A stretch of DNA of 64,000 nt from Darksidea phi (Eukaryota > Ascomycota > Dothideomycetes > Pleosporales > Lentitheciaceae). The notes below the pieces were generated by a model that ran no database searches, was not told the origin of the DNA, and worked only from the letters and a program-made list of their open reading frames with translations. Made by a program: the position numbers and the translations under genes. The stretch is from assembly GCA_030770425.1 (NCBI GenBank), contig JASJFT010000031.1, positions 1-64,000 on the forward strand, read 5' to 3'. Shown in pieces: positions 33,355-44,757 of this stretch (position 1 is the first letter of the stretch; every line of letters starts with the position of its first letter).

Positions 33355-35829
33355 TCGGCGGTATAACCTCCAGCTAAGATGGCCACCCCTGCTAAATAAG
33401 TACTTACTATTGTCTACCGTTGATGCGCTTAAGCTAACCTTTTAAGACCTTCCTATACGCGCTATGCTTGCACTTAATATAGACTCTTGACCGGCTCTCA
33501 GTCGTGGAATGCATCATATGTGCTCGAACGGGACATACAATGCTGCATGATTATTTCCCCACCATCCGATACACAGCAGCAACGTATCCACACCCTTCCA
33601 GCATCCTACTGTGCGATCGCGACGACTCCCAGTTATACTATTCACGGAGGCTTTCAGGCATCGAATATTGTGGGACACACTGTGGTATAAGAGGTGAGGC
33701 CCGATCGAATATCGAGGCCGGGTGCTTATGTAAGCGGAGGTCTATAAGACTGGCGTTCGACCCGAGATCGGACGACAGCACTTCAACAGACCATCGAGCG
33801 ATCATGTCAACTGCTTCTGCAGTGAGAGTATTTTTGTTTTGTGTGTGTGTGTGTGGCTCAAGAGCCTCATAAACTGCGCATGACTTTGGCGGCTACCAAG
33901 CTTGACAATGACTCTTCTCAACAACCATACTTCGAGTATGGGCATAAAAGATGCTTGTGCGAATAGTTCGTTCAATGGAATGGAATGGAATGGAATGGAA
34001 TCAGTGATCAGTCTTCGCTGTTCAAGATACCTCCACTGCTTTCTACGCCAGGCAACAACAACAATATTGCAACGTACCGATATCGGCCACTGCTTGACGC
34101 ACCACCTACCAAGCCGGTGCGACGAGGTCGTACGCGACTTTCCTAGGCCGATATTGAAGACACTTTCATCGAGATTTTAGAGGCGGTTCGCAACGATAGA
34201 GGGCCAATACACATAATGGACCCTGATGATGCGAGCACAAATGAGCGTATCCTAATGCTGACTTGACCTGGGAGTTATACGACTGTCCAAGGCCTTGGAT
34301 GCCTTTCCTGACTACAAGCTAGACTTTAGGGCGCTGCCTTCCACGTGGGTAATTTAGGGCGCGAAGATAAAGGTGTCCGTTATAGAGTATGGCTTCACAA
34401 GTAGGAAATTAAATTCTGCCTGCGACCTAACCTTCACAAGTCTTCGAAGGGTGTGCGCTCGTTCAAGACAGCTCGGACCTGTGAACGGGTGTTTTTGCAT
34501 TCACTAAGATTGGAATGAGCAAAGTAGAGAAGTTCAGAGAATCCACGTAGTCTACAGAGTCGCCTACAGATCTGTGGCTTAGTTCTTGGTTGTCTACTGG
34601 CATGAGCAGGCGAGGTCTTGAGTTCCTTAGGATCCCACCATAGGTTTCTGGGCAAGCAAGTGGACTGGCCTCAGTTCAGCATATGGATTTACCAAGAACA
34701 TTATGCTTATTCGTCTCGCCTATCTCCACAACATTGGATTTACTCACCGTCATTAGGATACTGGTCCGTCCAGCCACCCGTACCACCCCGCAACAGTGGG
34801 AGCTTGATCAACCGAATCGCTTTATAGCCGAAAAGCAATTGTATAACCTTGTAAGGAAATACTCGCCGCACGGATCACCTCGATACTTGTTCTGATGAAG
34901 TGAAGCAAATAATAACGCACACTACGAATGGTTACAATGCGGTCTATATTAGCTTTGCCTTTTCTTCGTGCCTTTCAAGGGACGAATGCGTTCCCAACAA
35001 TGTACGAGTACATCATTCAAGGCAGTCGCTACACCCTTCTCGTGCCTTTCTAATGCCACTCCTATCTTGACATGTATATTAAAGAGCAGGACTAGAAAGA
35101 TCCGCCTCAGCTTCGCATAAATCCGTTCCTGGGAATTGATTTCCCACGACGTATTGGCATACTCCCTCAGTCTCCTATAAAATATACCAGCTAGTATAGC
35201 CAAGTCAAGCAGCTATGCAGTATTCAGCGTGGTTATATGTTCCCAATGTCGGTTTCTCTAGACATGCGTTGGGGTCGTGCGAAACACCTCATGCACACAA
35301 GCACCTATAAGGTTTTGATCTGTATGCATCAGCAGCAGAGGTAGCTTAAGAGAACGCCTTCTGCCCTTGTTCAGAGGTTGTTACGGTTGAAGTACAGCAA
35401 TGTAAGCTATAGTAGTGCCGACCTCCCTTTGATGTGACGATAGACCTCGTGAAACCCACTCTTCCATTACACTTTCTAAACTTTCCTAGTCTTTCATTAG
35501 AAGTCGTACCTGAGCACTCTTTTTAGGGCTCAAGACGACTTTCGGGGATTTCCGAAATGGGGTGCGGGGTATGCTGGCGGCGCCATGTCGCCGTGTCGCC
35601 GAACCGGCAGATATTTCTCGAGCTACTATAGGACACAAATCCCTCAAATATTGACCTGAGCATGGATGCAGACTATTTGCCTATGCAGGCCTCTGTAAGC
35701 CCTCTTTGAGCCACAAAGAAGAATCGCGGGTTCCTACGGATAAGTATCCCCGCTCTTTCTTTGTAGCGGGCCTAGTATTTTAACCTTTGGCCTTGCCAGT
35801 GTCTGTACATCCAGTTACATCTAGAAATA
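33355..35829. other. Gene-poor stretch with microsatellites
   Basis: No gene recognised. A GT run lies at 33841-33855 and a TGGAA repeat (x5) at 33976-34000. An 84-residue minus-strand open frame at 34949-35203 has no recognisable domain. Confidence 0.45.
33976..34000 (+). repeat. TGGAA microsatellite x5
   Basis: Perfect pentanucleotide repeat read directly from the sequence. Confidence 0.9.
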
Positions 35830-36936
35830 ATGCGCCTTCTTCTAATAACTTTCTTCTTTTACACAGTATTCCCACTCTTATCATCTTGCGCCCCACAATC
35901 ACATCCGCCTCATCGCCATGCTCACAAGTGCCCTCCATTCAGCGGCAACTTCACGGTCTCCACCTACCAGCTGTACCCTGAAAATGCCGATTTCGACTTC
36001 AACGCTTGCGTGTTGTATATCGGGTACTCTTCCCATCTTCGTTTATACCATTCCTCCTATGCTGACAACGCGTCAAGTATCGTGTGGAACGCATCCGTCG
36101 GCGTATATGATCCCTACGCCAATGATATAGAAGTTATCGAGTTTGAGGGCATAACTCATAATCCTGCTTTCCATATTGGCGGCGTGCAAACCAATCCGCG
36201 GACAAACTTGCTCTCAGCCGTTGTTGATTATTGGCCAACTTTCGCCACGGGCGGCCAAGACATCTCCGGAACGAATTATATTATGCTCCTAGACCCGTCA
36301 ACGCGCAAGCTTCTCTACAAACACAATCTTACGGATGTCACGCAAGGGCGGTTCGGCGGATTCGGAGACGTCGAACATGACCCAGATAACAATGTGTATG
36401 TCATTGGCACGTACCCTAGCAGCATTTTGAAAGTCGATAGCAATGGAAAGAAGATCGAAAAATGGTACCTGGACGATGTTTTAAATCACACAACCGCCGG
36501 TTTCACGGGTGTTGCTTCAAATGGCTGGATATTGCTTACAGGCCACGATTCCAGTGGAAACCTGTACCGTTTCGACATGCGCGCTCCACGTGGCACTCCT
36601 CACCTCATTCCTGTGACACCTGCCCATAAGATTGAGTCTCCGGATGCTATTCAGCTACCACCGCGCTACAAGGGTACCGTTCTACTAGTGGCGGAGCTCA
36701 GAAAGGGTGTTTCGGTGTTTAGAAATAAGAAAGGAGAGTGGAACGAGGCGGAGTATATGGGGATAGTGGAGTGGACGGATCCGAGTAGTGTTGTGACGGC
36801 GCCGGTTCAAGTTGGTGATGGAGTTTACATGAATTTGGTGCCATTTGGCGCCGCGCCAGGCGGGGGAGCAGGGAATGAGACTAACTTTCTATATTTCGAC
36901 ATTACCGCTCAAGTGGACGCACTTCTACGGGAATGA
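35830..36936 (+). CDS. Secreted TRI14-like beta-propeller protein
   Basis: Single exon, 368 residues. Residues 1 to about 20 are a signal peptide (MRLLLITFFFYTVFPLLSSC). The remainder has repeated Tyr/Asp/Gly-rich strands with motifs such as YPENADFDFNACVLYIGYSS, HNPAFHIGGVQTNPRTNLLS, GDVEHDPDNNVYVIGTYPS and GWILLTGHDSSGNLYRFD, consistent with an SMP-30/NHL-like propeller. The pattern of ordered PEN-x-D-F-D, AFHIGGV and YPSSILKV blocks recalls the TRI14 family, first seen in trichothecene clusters but widespread in fungi that lack them. The assignment rests on recall of the family pattern, not alignment. No trichothecene biosynthetic enzyme is visible in this window, so no such pathway is implied. 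Several N-glycosylation sequons fit secretion. Confidence 0.75.
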   Translation: MRLLLITFFFYTVFPLLSSCAPQSHPPHRHAHKCPPFSGNFTVSTYQLYPENADFDFNACVLYIGYSSHLRLYHSSYADNASSIVWNASVGVYDPYANDIEVIEFEGITHNPAFHIGGVQTNPRTNLLSAVVDYWPTFATGGQDISGTNYIMLLDPSTRKLLYKHNLTDVTQGRFGGFGDVEHDPDNNVYVIGTYPSSILKVDSNGKKIEKWYLDDVLNHTTAGFTGVASNGWILLTGHDSSGNLYRFDMRAPRGTPHLIPVTPAHKIESPDAIQLPPRYKGTVLLVAELRKGVSVFRNKKGEWNEAEYMGIVEWTDPSSVVTAPVQVGDGVYMNLVPFGAAPGGGAGNETNFLYFDITAQVDALLRE

Positions 36937-37917
36937 GCTAGGATATGCGAGAGTTTTACTTCACGTTCAAATACTGGTTGTTCGTAGAGGTGCTGTGGTT
37001 TCCGAATATCTCTTAACTGCATTCGTCGAATATTACAATTATTCTTAACAGAAACTTGCGCGGACATTATTTCCTTTCAAATCCGATCGGATGTTATGTG
37101 AACCCATACTAGATGTTTACCTTCAAAATCGTCTGTGGCAGCCCAAGCGTGTGACGTCATTTCTTGCAAACGTTCTTTCGCGCTGGAAAGCCAAATATCT
37201 TAAGCTTCGTTCCTACAACCCGTCGAAATGAGTTTTATCGTACTTATATCGAGAATATATGTGTAGGTCATCTTCTGTTTTGCTATACCTGTGGAAAGCG
37301 GGGTTTATTAATGGTACCATTCGTTACTCGCGGCATGGATTTAGCGAAATGCTCCCTCGTCCCACCTCTCCGCAGGACTTTACCACACTTGTCCTATGGC
37401 GGTCGCTTACCGAAAACTCGCAATACGATCTCTTTGACCACGGCCGGCAAGTCCAAAGCTTTGGGGTTCATTGTGTCATGTACGCAGCTGCTGAACTGCT
37501 GCGCCGCAGTGCGAATGCGGGGGCCATGCAATGTCAGCGGCTCTGCCTCGGCAACATGCATGAGACCTGTCCGTTGTGCATACTCATCGCCAATCGGCTG
37601 TCAGCACACTGCACCCGGCGCGTAGTTCTCGATTTTAAGTTGTCGAGAATCGATGCCTGTCGCCTCTAGAATTTTTGAAACACTCGGCTTGCTTTACTTT
37701 GGGAACATAGCCGCCAGTCTTGCGAGGCAGTCTGCGTTAACGTCCTTATTCTGTCGTGGAAAATCTCCTTACTATCTTAAGAGCGCCGGGTGTGCGCCTT
37801 GGAAGATTGAGCCCCAAGCTCCGAGCAATGTTTAATATATGAGCAGAACCTCTTGTTCACCTGCGAGACTTCGTGCGATTCTAATATATTTTCCAGCTCT
37901 CTTATACACGGTTCAGT
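36937..37917. other. Intergenic, nothing firm
   Basis: Overlapping plus-strand open frames at 37164-37669 have Cys-rich stretches but no signal peptide, motif or splice pattern. The right part should include the promoter of paralogue C. Confidence 0.4.
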
Positions 37918-40100
37918 ATGTCGATTGCACCTATTCGTCCTTCGCGGACCTGGAACCCAGATGGGAAAGAGTCTGCTGAAGAGCGAAGAGCACACCCTTT
38001 TCCGCCGGAATATCGCGGATCTCAAAACGGCAAACCCTCACTAGACATCACGCAAAAGCTTGAAAGAAAGCTCGCCCAACTCAACACTTCAGAGAACGTG
38101 TTCAAGAGGTGGATATACGAGATCATCACTTGCGCTATTAGCGCTCTATGCATGGGTGGGATAATCGTTATCCTTCTGTGCCTTAACAACAAAAGTCTCC
38201 AAAAATGGCCCACTGGTCTTACCATCTACACGGTTCTCTCTAAGATTGCCTCAGCCGCGCTGATCCTACCAACATCTGAAGCTCTTGGTCAACTGAAATG
38301 GGACTGGTGAGTGCGCCCGTTCATGAGCAGTGCTGGAACGTTGTCCGAGCTACGTGTATTGTACGAAGGAGCCCTCGCGGAAGTTGGAGGTTGCGATAAA
38401 GTATCGATGAGCTGCGCTAACCTTCTGTATTGGGACGCAGGTTCAATGGGAAGAAGTCCAAAGAAATTTGGGATTTTGAAATCTTTGACAAAGCGTCACG
38501 CGGAGCATGGGGTTCAGTTTTGCTCCTATTCCGCACGAAAGGGAAGTCGCTAGCCGCCCTCGGCGCCATCCTGACAGTTCTGTTGATCGCGAACGACACA
38601 TTTTTCCAACGGGTCATCGAGCTACCGGAGCGTTGGTCACTAGAAGAACAGAGCTTAACCCCTCGAATCGCTCGAATCACCAAATACGACCCAGAAATCA
38701 CATTTGAAGTAAAGGGTGAAACAATAGTTGGGCAACAAGATCAGCATCTGCGACCTTCGTTGATGCAGTACTTCTACGGCAACGGAACACGCCCACTAGT
38801 TGTCGGCAATGGCACGCCGGCTGAGATACCTATCTCTTGTCCTGCGACCAATTGTACCTTTCCAGAGTTCGAAACGCTAGGAGTTTGCAGTCAATGTGCA
38901 GATATCTCTGAGCTTCTCCAATTTGGATGCAAGGACACTCGAGTAGACTGGATCAGGAACCTTACTGGAACAAAGTTCGAAAGCGCCTACCCAAATGGCA
39001 CCGTTTGTGGATACTTCTTCAACATTACAAGCAATTTACCGGTGCTTATGTCTGGTTACAGTGCTACTGCTGTGGAATCATCTGCTGGAAAAGCTGCAGC
39101 CGGAGAAGCGCTTTTGTTCCGGGCATTACCACTGGTCACTAATCCGATGCGCCAGACATTATGGGGTGGCTCTATCAAATTTAAACATTTACGAAACTCA
39201 ATTTCCGACGGGGTAACAGTTGCTGCTAGCGCATCTGGTGTCTACCGCAACGAGACTCCTACTGCGCAAGAGTGCGTCCTCTCCTGGTGTGTCAAGCGAA
39301 TAAGAGCCTCCTATCACGGTGGGGACTATGAAGAGAATGTGCTCTTAACTTTCACCAATTCGACGCCAGGACCACACCCGTTTGATACTAAGACAGTGGA
39401 AAGTCTTGATGTGAATGGCACATGGGTCAACTACACCGAGAATATCGTCATCACTTCCTCGGCTGATGGCCAGGTTTACGGAATGGATCGCGAGATCCAC
39501 ACACGTGTCTACAACATTTTCGACGATCTCTACCCTTCGTTTGTCACCGTCGCCAACCTGACAGCTGATCCTATCTTCCGCTACAAATCCTACATAAATT
39601 CCCCAGTTCCTATTTACCGCCAAATGAAATTCAACCCGTGGCTCTCACCAAACAGTATTACGCGCCATATGGACCGGATGGCAACAACTATGTCTAATTT
39701 GCTACGATCATCTGCCAACAACGAGATGGTTGTTGGGTCAGCCTATAACGTGGAGACCTACGTTAGCATCCAATGGGCCTGGCTTACCTTTCCTTTTTCT
39801 CTACTACTTCTCACTCTGATCTTCCTTGTCGCTACAATAATCAAAACATCGAAGGCTGAAGAGGAGGGTCTAGAAGTATGGAAAACCTCAGCTATGCCAA
39901 CTTTGATATCTAGCCTACCAGGCGAGTTACAGAAGCAATTCATGCCCCGTAGAGGTACGGATACATTGTCAGGCGGCGTGCAGAACATTAGGATAAGATT
40001 ACATCCAACAAAGGGTTGGAGAGTTTCGGGCCAACCGTATGGTCCGGATTCACCTGTTATGGTAGTAAGGCCGAATCAGGCTCCTCCGGGATGGATATAG
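37918..40100 (+). CDS. DUF3176 family membrane protein, paralogue C
   Basis: Exon 1 is 37918-38306 and exon 2 is 38441-40100, giving 682 residues. The 134-bp intron sits at exactly the same codon as in paralogue A (KWDW|FNGKKSKE). The N-terminus MSIAPIRPSRTWNPDG is short and cytosolic. Helices lie at ITCAISALCMGGIIVILL, ASAALILPTSEALGQ and AALGAILTVLLIANDTFF, and the last one is FPFSLLLLTLIFLVATII. The ectodomain contains SCPATNCTFPEFETLGVCSQ and many sequons. The end is NQAPPGWI. Sequence and intron position make C closer to A than to B. It lies between the TRI14-like gene and a convergent membrane-protein gene. Function unknown. Confidence 0.92.
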
Positions 40101-40409
40101 GGAGTCAATTTACACTCCTTGTACGAAGAACTAGGCGCTTGTTCATTAGTCATTTGCATGGAAGATGACGGCCGAACAATTCTTCTAAGTGTTTTATTAG
40201 AGATCTGTGTTCACAATTGGCCTTCATGGAATATGCAAATTGCTTTGACAGGCTAGACACACGTACATCATACTACTACACCGCAAGCAATGCTATAAAT
40301 CGGTCTCCAAAATACCCTGGATATCAACGCGCTCATCCGCACATGCGAACCCGATGAGAATCACGTCTCCCACGCCACTCAAGAAAAAATTCCACTCGCT
40401 CTTTCTTCA
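40101..40409. other. Convergent intergenic gap
   Basis: The 309 bp between two convergent stop codons must hold both 3' ends. Nothing else is seen. Confidence 0.6.
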
Positions 40410-41280
40410 TCACTGATTCTGCCCGTTCCCCGCTTCAACTGGCAGTTCTCTACTATCAAGCTCCATCCTAACATTATTCGCAGGATAACTCGGTAGTGCC
40501 ATTCCCGGTGCAATCTTGTCTGCACCGTATTCGTCCGAGTATGGGGCAGTAGATGCAGCGGCCTCATGGACCTCGGCTGCCTTGGCTTTCCTTCGTTGCA
40601 ATAACCTCTTCAGCAGCCATGCAATAACGCAAAGCGCGATGACCGCTAGTCCTCCAACAACACCCCCTACTATTGCGCCAACATTTGTGCTCTTCTTCTC
40701 AGGCTCGGGTGCCGGTGTATTGGTCGGAGTGGTCGTAGCGGAACCCGCAGGAGAGGATGCGCTTGACGGCGTCGGCGTTGGGGTGGAGGATGCGCTTGAG
40801 GAAGTTGAAGCGAGCTTGATATAGAAGCCCCTGCTCGGCGCCATAGGCCCAGCATTGTTATAGTCCTCCGGTTTACGATGCGGTCGGAAACGCAGAACGA
40901 ATTTGTCGTCGTCTTTGACCGCTGCCTCTGTCACATTGACCGTCCAAGGGTAAAAGCCTGCTTGTTTCGTAGTCGTGTTCGCTAGACGAAGTAAGTATAA
41001 CCCTAGCATTCCTCCACCGCGCTTGCGGCGACAAGGCGAACTTACCAAGAAGAAGCTGGCTGTACGAATCCGACTGGTACCAAGTAACGAACAAATCAAC
41101 GAAATCCGGCTGTGTATCGCTGCCTTCCCATCCGGCTTTCCACTTGATGCCCATAGTATCGCCGAGTGTATATGTCTGCTCGAAATCGTCTAACCTCCCA
41201 TCAGGCTCCTCGAACATGATACCGGCCGAGAACCCAACCAGCCATGAAGCCCAACACAAACTGTGCAGTAACGAGCGCAT
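40410..41280 (-). CDS. Single-pass membrane protein with Ser/Thr-rich stalk, unknown function
   Basis: Exon 1 is 41046-41280 and exon 2 is 40410-40981. The 64-bp intron (GTAAGT to TCTAG) rejoins LLLG and NTTTKQAG sequence through an Ala codon. The product is 268 residues. It has a signal peptide (MRSLLHSLCWASWLVGFSAG), an extracellular domain of about 120 residues with a WTVNV beta-strand pattern, and a Ser/Thr/Pro stalk (SSSASSTPTPTPSSASS). One membrane helix follows (VGAIVGGVVGGLAVIALCVI), with a basic stop-transfer (KRLLQRRKAKAAE) and a cytosolic tail of about 60 residues. This type I layout resembles fungal wall-stress or Mid2-like sensors in architecture only; there is no WSC domain. An upstream ATG at 41304 would weaken the signal peptide, so I chose 41280. 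Confidence 0.85.
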
Positions 41281-43231
41281 CGTAATGATCTCACAGACGA
41301 TCAAAGCTCGTAAACGAAAGGATTAAGGTTAACAGGATACCAGAAGACGAGCGAACAACGGGGATCGGGGATGTGTGGGTTAAGACATATGGGACCGGGG
41401 TTTCGGACCCTATCCTTGCTGTGCAAAGACTTTCTTGGCCATGATAAGGGGGGTTACCCCTCAGACACGTCGTTGTGATGCGCAGCAGCATAGCGGCTGA
41501 AGGATCGGCACCTTTGGGGGCTAACTCTACAAGAAGCTTGGTGTGATTGGCTAGCCTTGTCGTGGTGCAACATCAGCCGCCCGAGCTGCGGATGGCACGA
41601 GGCAGTGTACTCGATGGAAAACTTCGCCGAATTGCAGAGAAGATAGGGCTTCCCGAGTGGCGAGTTTCCTTGGTTTGTAGGAAGTGAGGTTTGACTGTTG
41701 CTGTTCCATCCGGGAATTACGCTACTTGCCTCTAGCGGTGGTTAGCGGCGCGCTTAACCGTATAGCGCACAGCCCATCCTTTTGGATCCCGTCTCGGTAC
41801 GCAAGCATGACCTTGCTTTCTTTTCAGGTACACAGAATAAGCGGCTTGAAGAGCGTGCGATCCTGTATTTTACGATCGTTGAAGCAGTGGACACCGATTT
41901 TACACTAACCCGAGTAGTCCGATTCATGGGGACCCTCATAACAATAGCCGCAACTCGAATGCGTACTGCTTACTGCTGTAAGAGCAAAAAATAGTCGTAT
42001 GACTCTGTTGTATTCGCGTGGCACGCAATGATAAGAACGGTCGGCTTACGAAGCGGAACGACGGGGAGAGATAAGATGGTTGCGATGTACCCTCAGGCGG
42101 TGCACAATCTATTTGTATTACATCGCTTGGAAGGCCCCTCTCACATGTTGTGACCATCAGTCCAGGTGAGAAGTACACAAGAAGCTTTTCCACACGCGAA
42201 AATAGCGAGGACGGCGAGGAAAACACTGATATAGAGGCGGAAAAAGTTCTCTCAAATAAAGCGGGACGCTTTATCACGAGTTTTCACCCGCAAGCACCAC
42301 GCGTCCCTATGGGTACGCTGTAGTTCAAACCTCGATCTATCAATCACCCCACGCAAATCAGCAGCCCTGGTCTCCTCCGCAGTGTCCTCATCTCGACTTA
42401 CCGGCACATCCCGCAGACCGTCCAGGTCACAACTGATGGAAGTGAAGAATACAGCCACAGCGCGGCCAGGTCCTCCTTGCAATGCTTCTGCGAGGCAGCA
42501 CAGGAATCCTTCAACCACCGATTTGGATGTAAGGCCCCTTTTACGTATCGCAGAGTCCGCTCCGAAACGTTTCGCAACGAATGTCGTGGCTGGTTCGCTT
42601 GCGCCCAGTTGGCCGCGCGCGTGCTTGCCTTGTAGATAATTTTCATTACCACCATGAAATAGTGTGGGCCGTAGTCCTCACAAGCTTACTACCGCTCTTC
42701 CTGCGGTATCATTAATAAAAGTCTCTTGGTAAGTTGCTTTATGCATATGATTATCTTTAAACGTTACGTGTCTGTCTACGAAATCGACTCAGTATGAATT
42801 TTAGAGCATTATTTCCAATCTGGATTTCTGCTGGAATGAATGAGTTGCTGTCTGTCGGGTGTGTCCTAATTGGAAAAGTTGACACAATCGGTGGCGGGGA
42901 CGGCGTCGGGTTATACGTTGAAAATGCCACGGTCACACGCATTGACGGTACGGCATCGCCATCGGAGCACCTGGGCCAAATTTACATGGCAAGTTGGGCA
43001 GATCCAGGGGCTGTACGATGCGAAAGCCATCGTGTCGTCAACTAGGCATGCTTCAAAGTGGCGTCTCTCGTAGAGCTGTACATCATCCCAAGACATGTGC
43101 CAGTACAAATGGTAAGTTCGGTGGCAGAAAGTAACGACTTGGTTGAGAGAATGGTGGATGCACATGGAAGGTTCCAATGCTACAGATGTTGTCTTCTCGG
43201 ACCATTCACATGAGCGTGGTCTCCCCGTCCA
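41281..43231. other. Intergenic, no supportable gene
   Basis: About 2 kb. Minus-strand frames at 42252-42655 look mildly coding in composition (for example DLDGLRDVPVSRDEDTAEE) but need frame changes and have no recognised domain, so I do not call them. Confidence 0.4.
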
Positions 43232-44265
43232 CTACGGACCCGCCCTACAAGCAGCGTCAACGACCTTCTTCCCATCCAGCCCCACTTTGTCAAACCCCTC
43301 CGACTTCAGCATCTTGCACAGATATGCATGGTACCCTGAATCATTCCCCGCATTCAGCAGCTGGAGGATGTACAAGTCCGTCATAATACTCAACATCTCC
43401 CTCCTCGCCTGCTGTACCTCTACAACCTTCTTCTCCTTACAAACCGCCTCTCTGATAACCTCATTCACTAATCCCTGAATCTCAATCCCGGCTACAAACC
43501 TGGAAAAGCTGTCGCAAACGTAGTTGATCTGCTTTTCTTCCTTCAACACAATCTTCAATACACTCGCCATCAACTTGCTCACAAGCACATCCGCGTTCCT
43601 CGCTATATCAGCAGGTTGCGTAGCATTGGTATACATCGAATACTCTCCCTTCCCAAAATACCCGCCGCTAGCACAATAACTACTCTCCGCATCCACAACG
43701 CCCTCATCCGTATCCCTACACGGAACCCACAACCCCCTCAACAAACTCCCCTCGACATACCAACAAAGATCCAGAAAAAACTGCCCGTCGGTCAAATTAT
43801 TCGTTCCGTAGTAGCCCTGCACGGTGAATATAGCCGCGATGTAGGATTTCATGTACCATAGCTGGTTTTGCGCGACGGGGAGCGGTGACGGGTTGCCAGA
43901 TTTAGAAGCACCGCATATGGCGTCGCGGGCGAATTTCGCCATATCGCCGGTGGGCTCGGGGAAGGCGGTTACGTAGCGGGTAGAAAGGGTGTCAAAGTTT
44001 GCACATAGGTAGGAGAGGTCGGAGGTGCTGTTTGAGGCGGTTGTTGTGGCGTAGGCGAGGGCGGCATATGCCCAGGAGGCTATAGAGCTTATGTTGCCGC
44101 GCACTGACATGTGTCAAAAGATTGAAACGTAGGATATCTGAACAAGGAAAGCTCACTTGTGTGCTCACTAACATTGGGGATACTCCGCTTTAAAGCAGGT
44201 ATAGCAGAAGCAGACGCATCGGTTGAGAGCGCAATGAGCGCGGCGATGCGAGGAGAGAACTTCAT
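43232..44265 (-). CDS. Secreted protein, unknown function
   Basis: Exon 1 is 44157-44265 and exon 2 is 43232-44103. The 53-bp intron (GTGAGC to GTCAG) rebuilds a Met codon across the junction. The product is 326 residues. Residues 1 to about 21 form a signal peptide (MKFSPRIAALIALSTDASAS), followed by a Kex2-type ALKR site. The mature part has paired Cys (YLCANFDTL, AICGASKSG, LDLCWYVEG, PCRDTDEG, YCASGGYF, YVCDSF, AVCKEKK, YLCKML, AACRAGP) that could form several disulphides, and a helical C-terminal half. No catalytic motif is recognised. It reads in the same direction as the tyrosinase, 492 bp downstream of its stop. Confidence 0.85.
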
Positions 44266-44757
44266 GACGTCGCGAGTTCGGGTCTAGAATACGCTGTGAG
44301 TTGGAAACGAGTTCTATGTCTTCAAGATGACGTCCCCGCTGCCTTTTAGTATGCGCTAAATCGAAGAATGCAGGGCGTCATGCACGTGGTTTCGTATAGT
44401 GCATGCGAATCCTCCGCCATTAGACCCAAAGTGCACCTTCCATATAGGTGCAGAATCTGGCCAGAGGAAGATCTGAGGTAGGGATAAATCCGGGGAAATG
44501 AGGTTATGTTCATCTGGAAGTTCGGCTCATAGATTAACCTCGCTTGGCGAAACGTTGCGTTTTGCCGGTGATGCTTCACCAACGTTCAGTCATTGTAAAG
44601 ATATATGTACATGTATCGTGAGAAAAAAAAAAAATTGGGATGGGAATACAAAGACAAACGAGAATGATGGCTGGGTTCCGACAAGTAAGAAGGATGCGAA
44701 GTTTGGTAGTATGTACATAAAGAGGAAGGAAAAGACTGGCGAGAGAAAATCGTCCAA
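44266..44757. other. Intergenic between the secreted-protein and tyrosinase genes
   Basis: The 492 bp hold the promoter of the secreted-protein gene and the 3' end of the tyrosinase transcript. A run of 13 A lies at about 44624-44636. Nothing else is seen. Confidence 0.55.

Noticed and set aside
42252..42655. Possible minus-strand gene fragments
   Set aside because: Needs frame changes without good splice sites and has no recognised domain.
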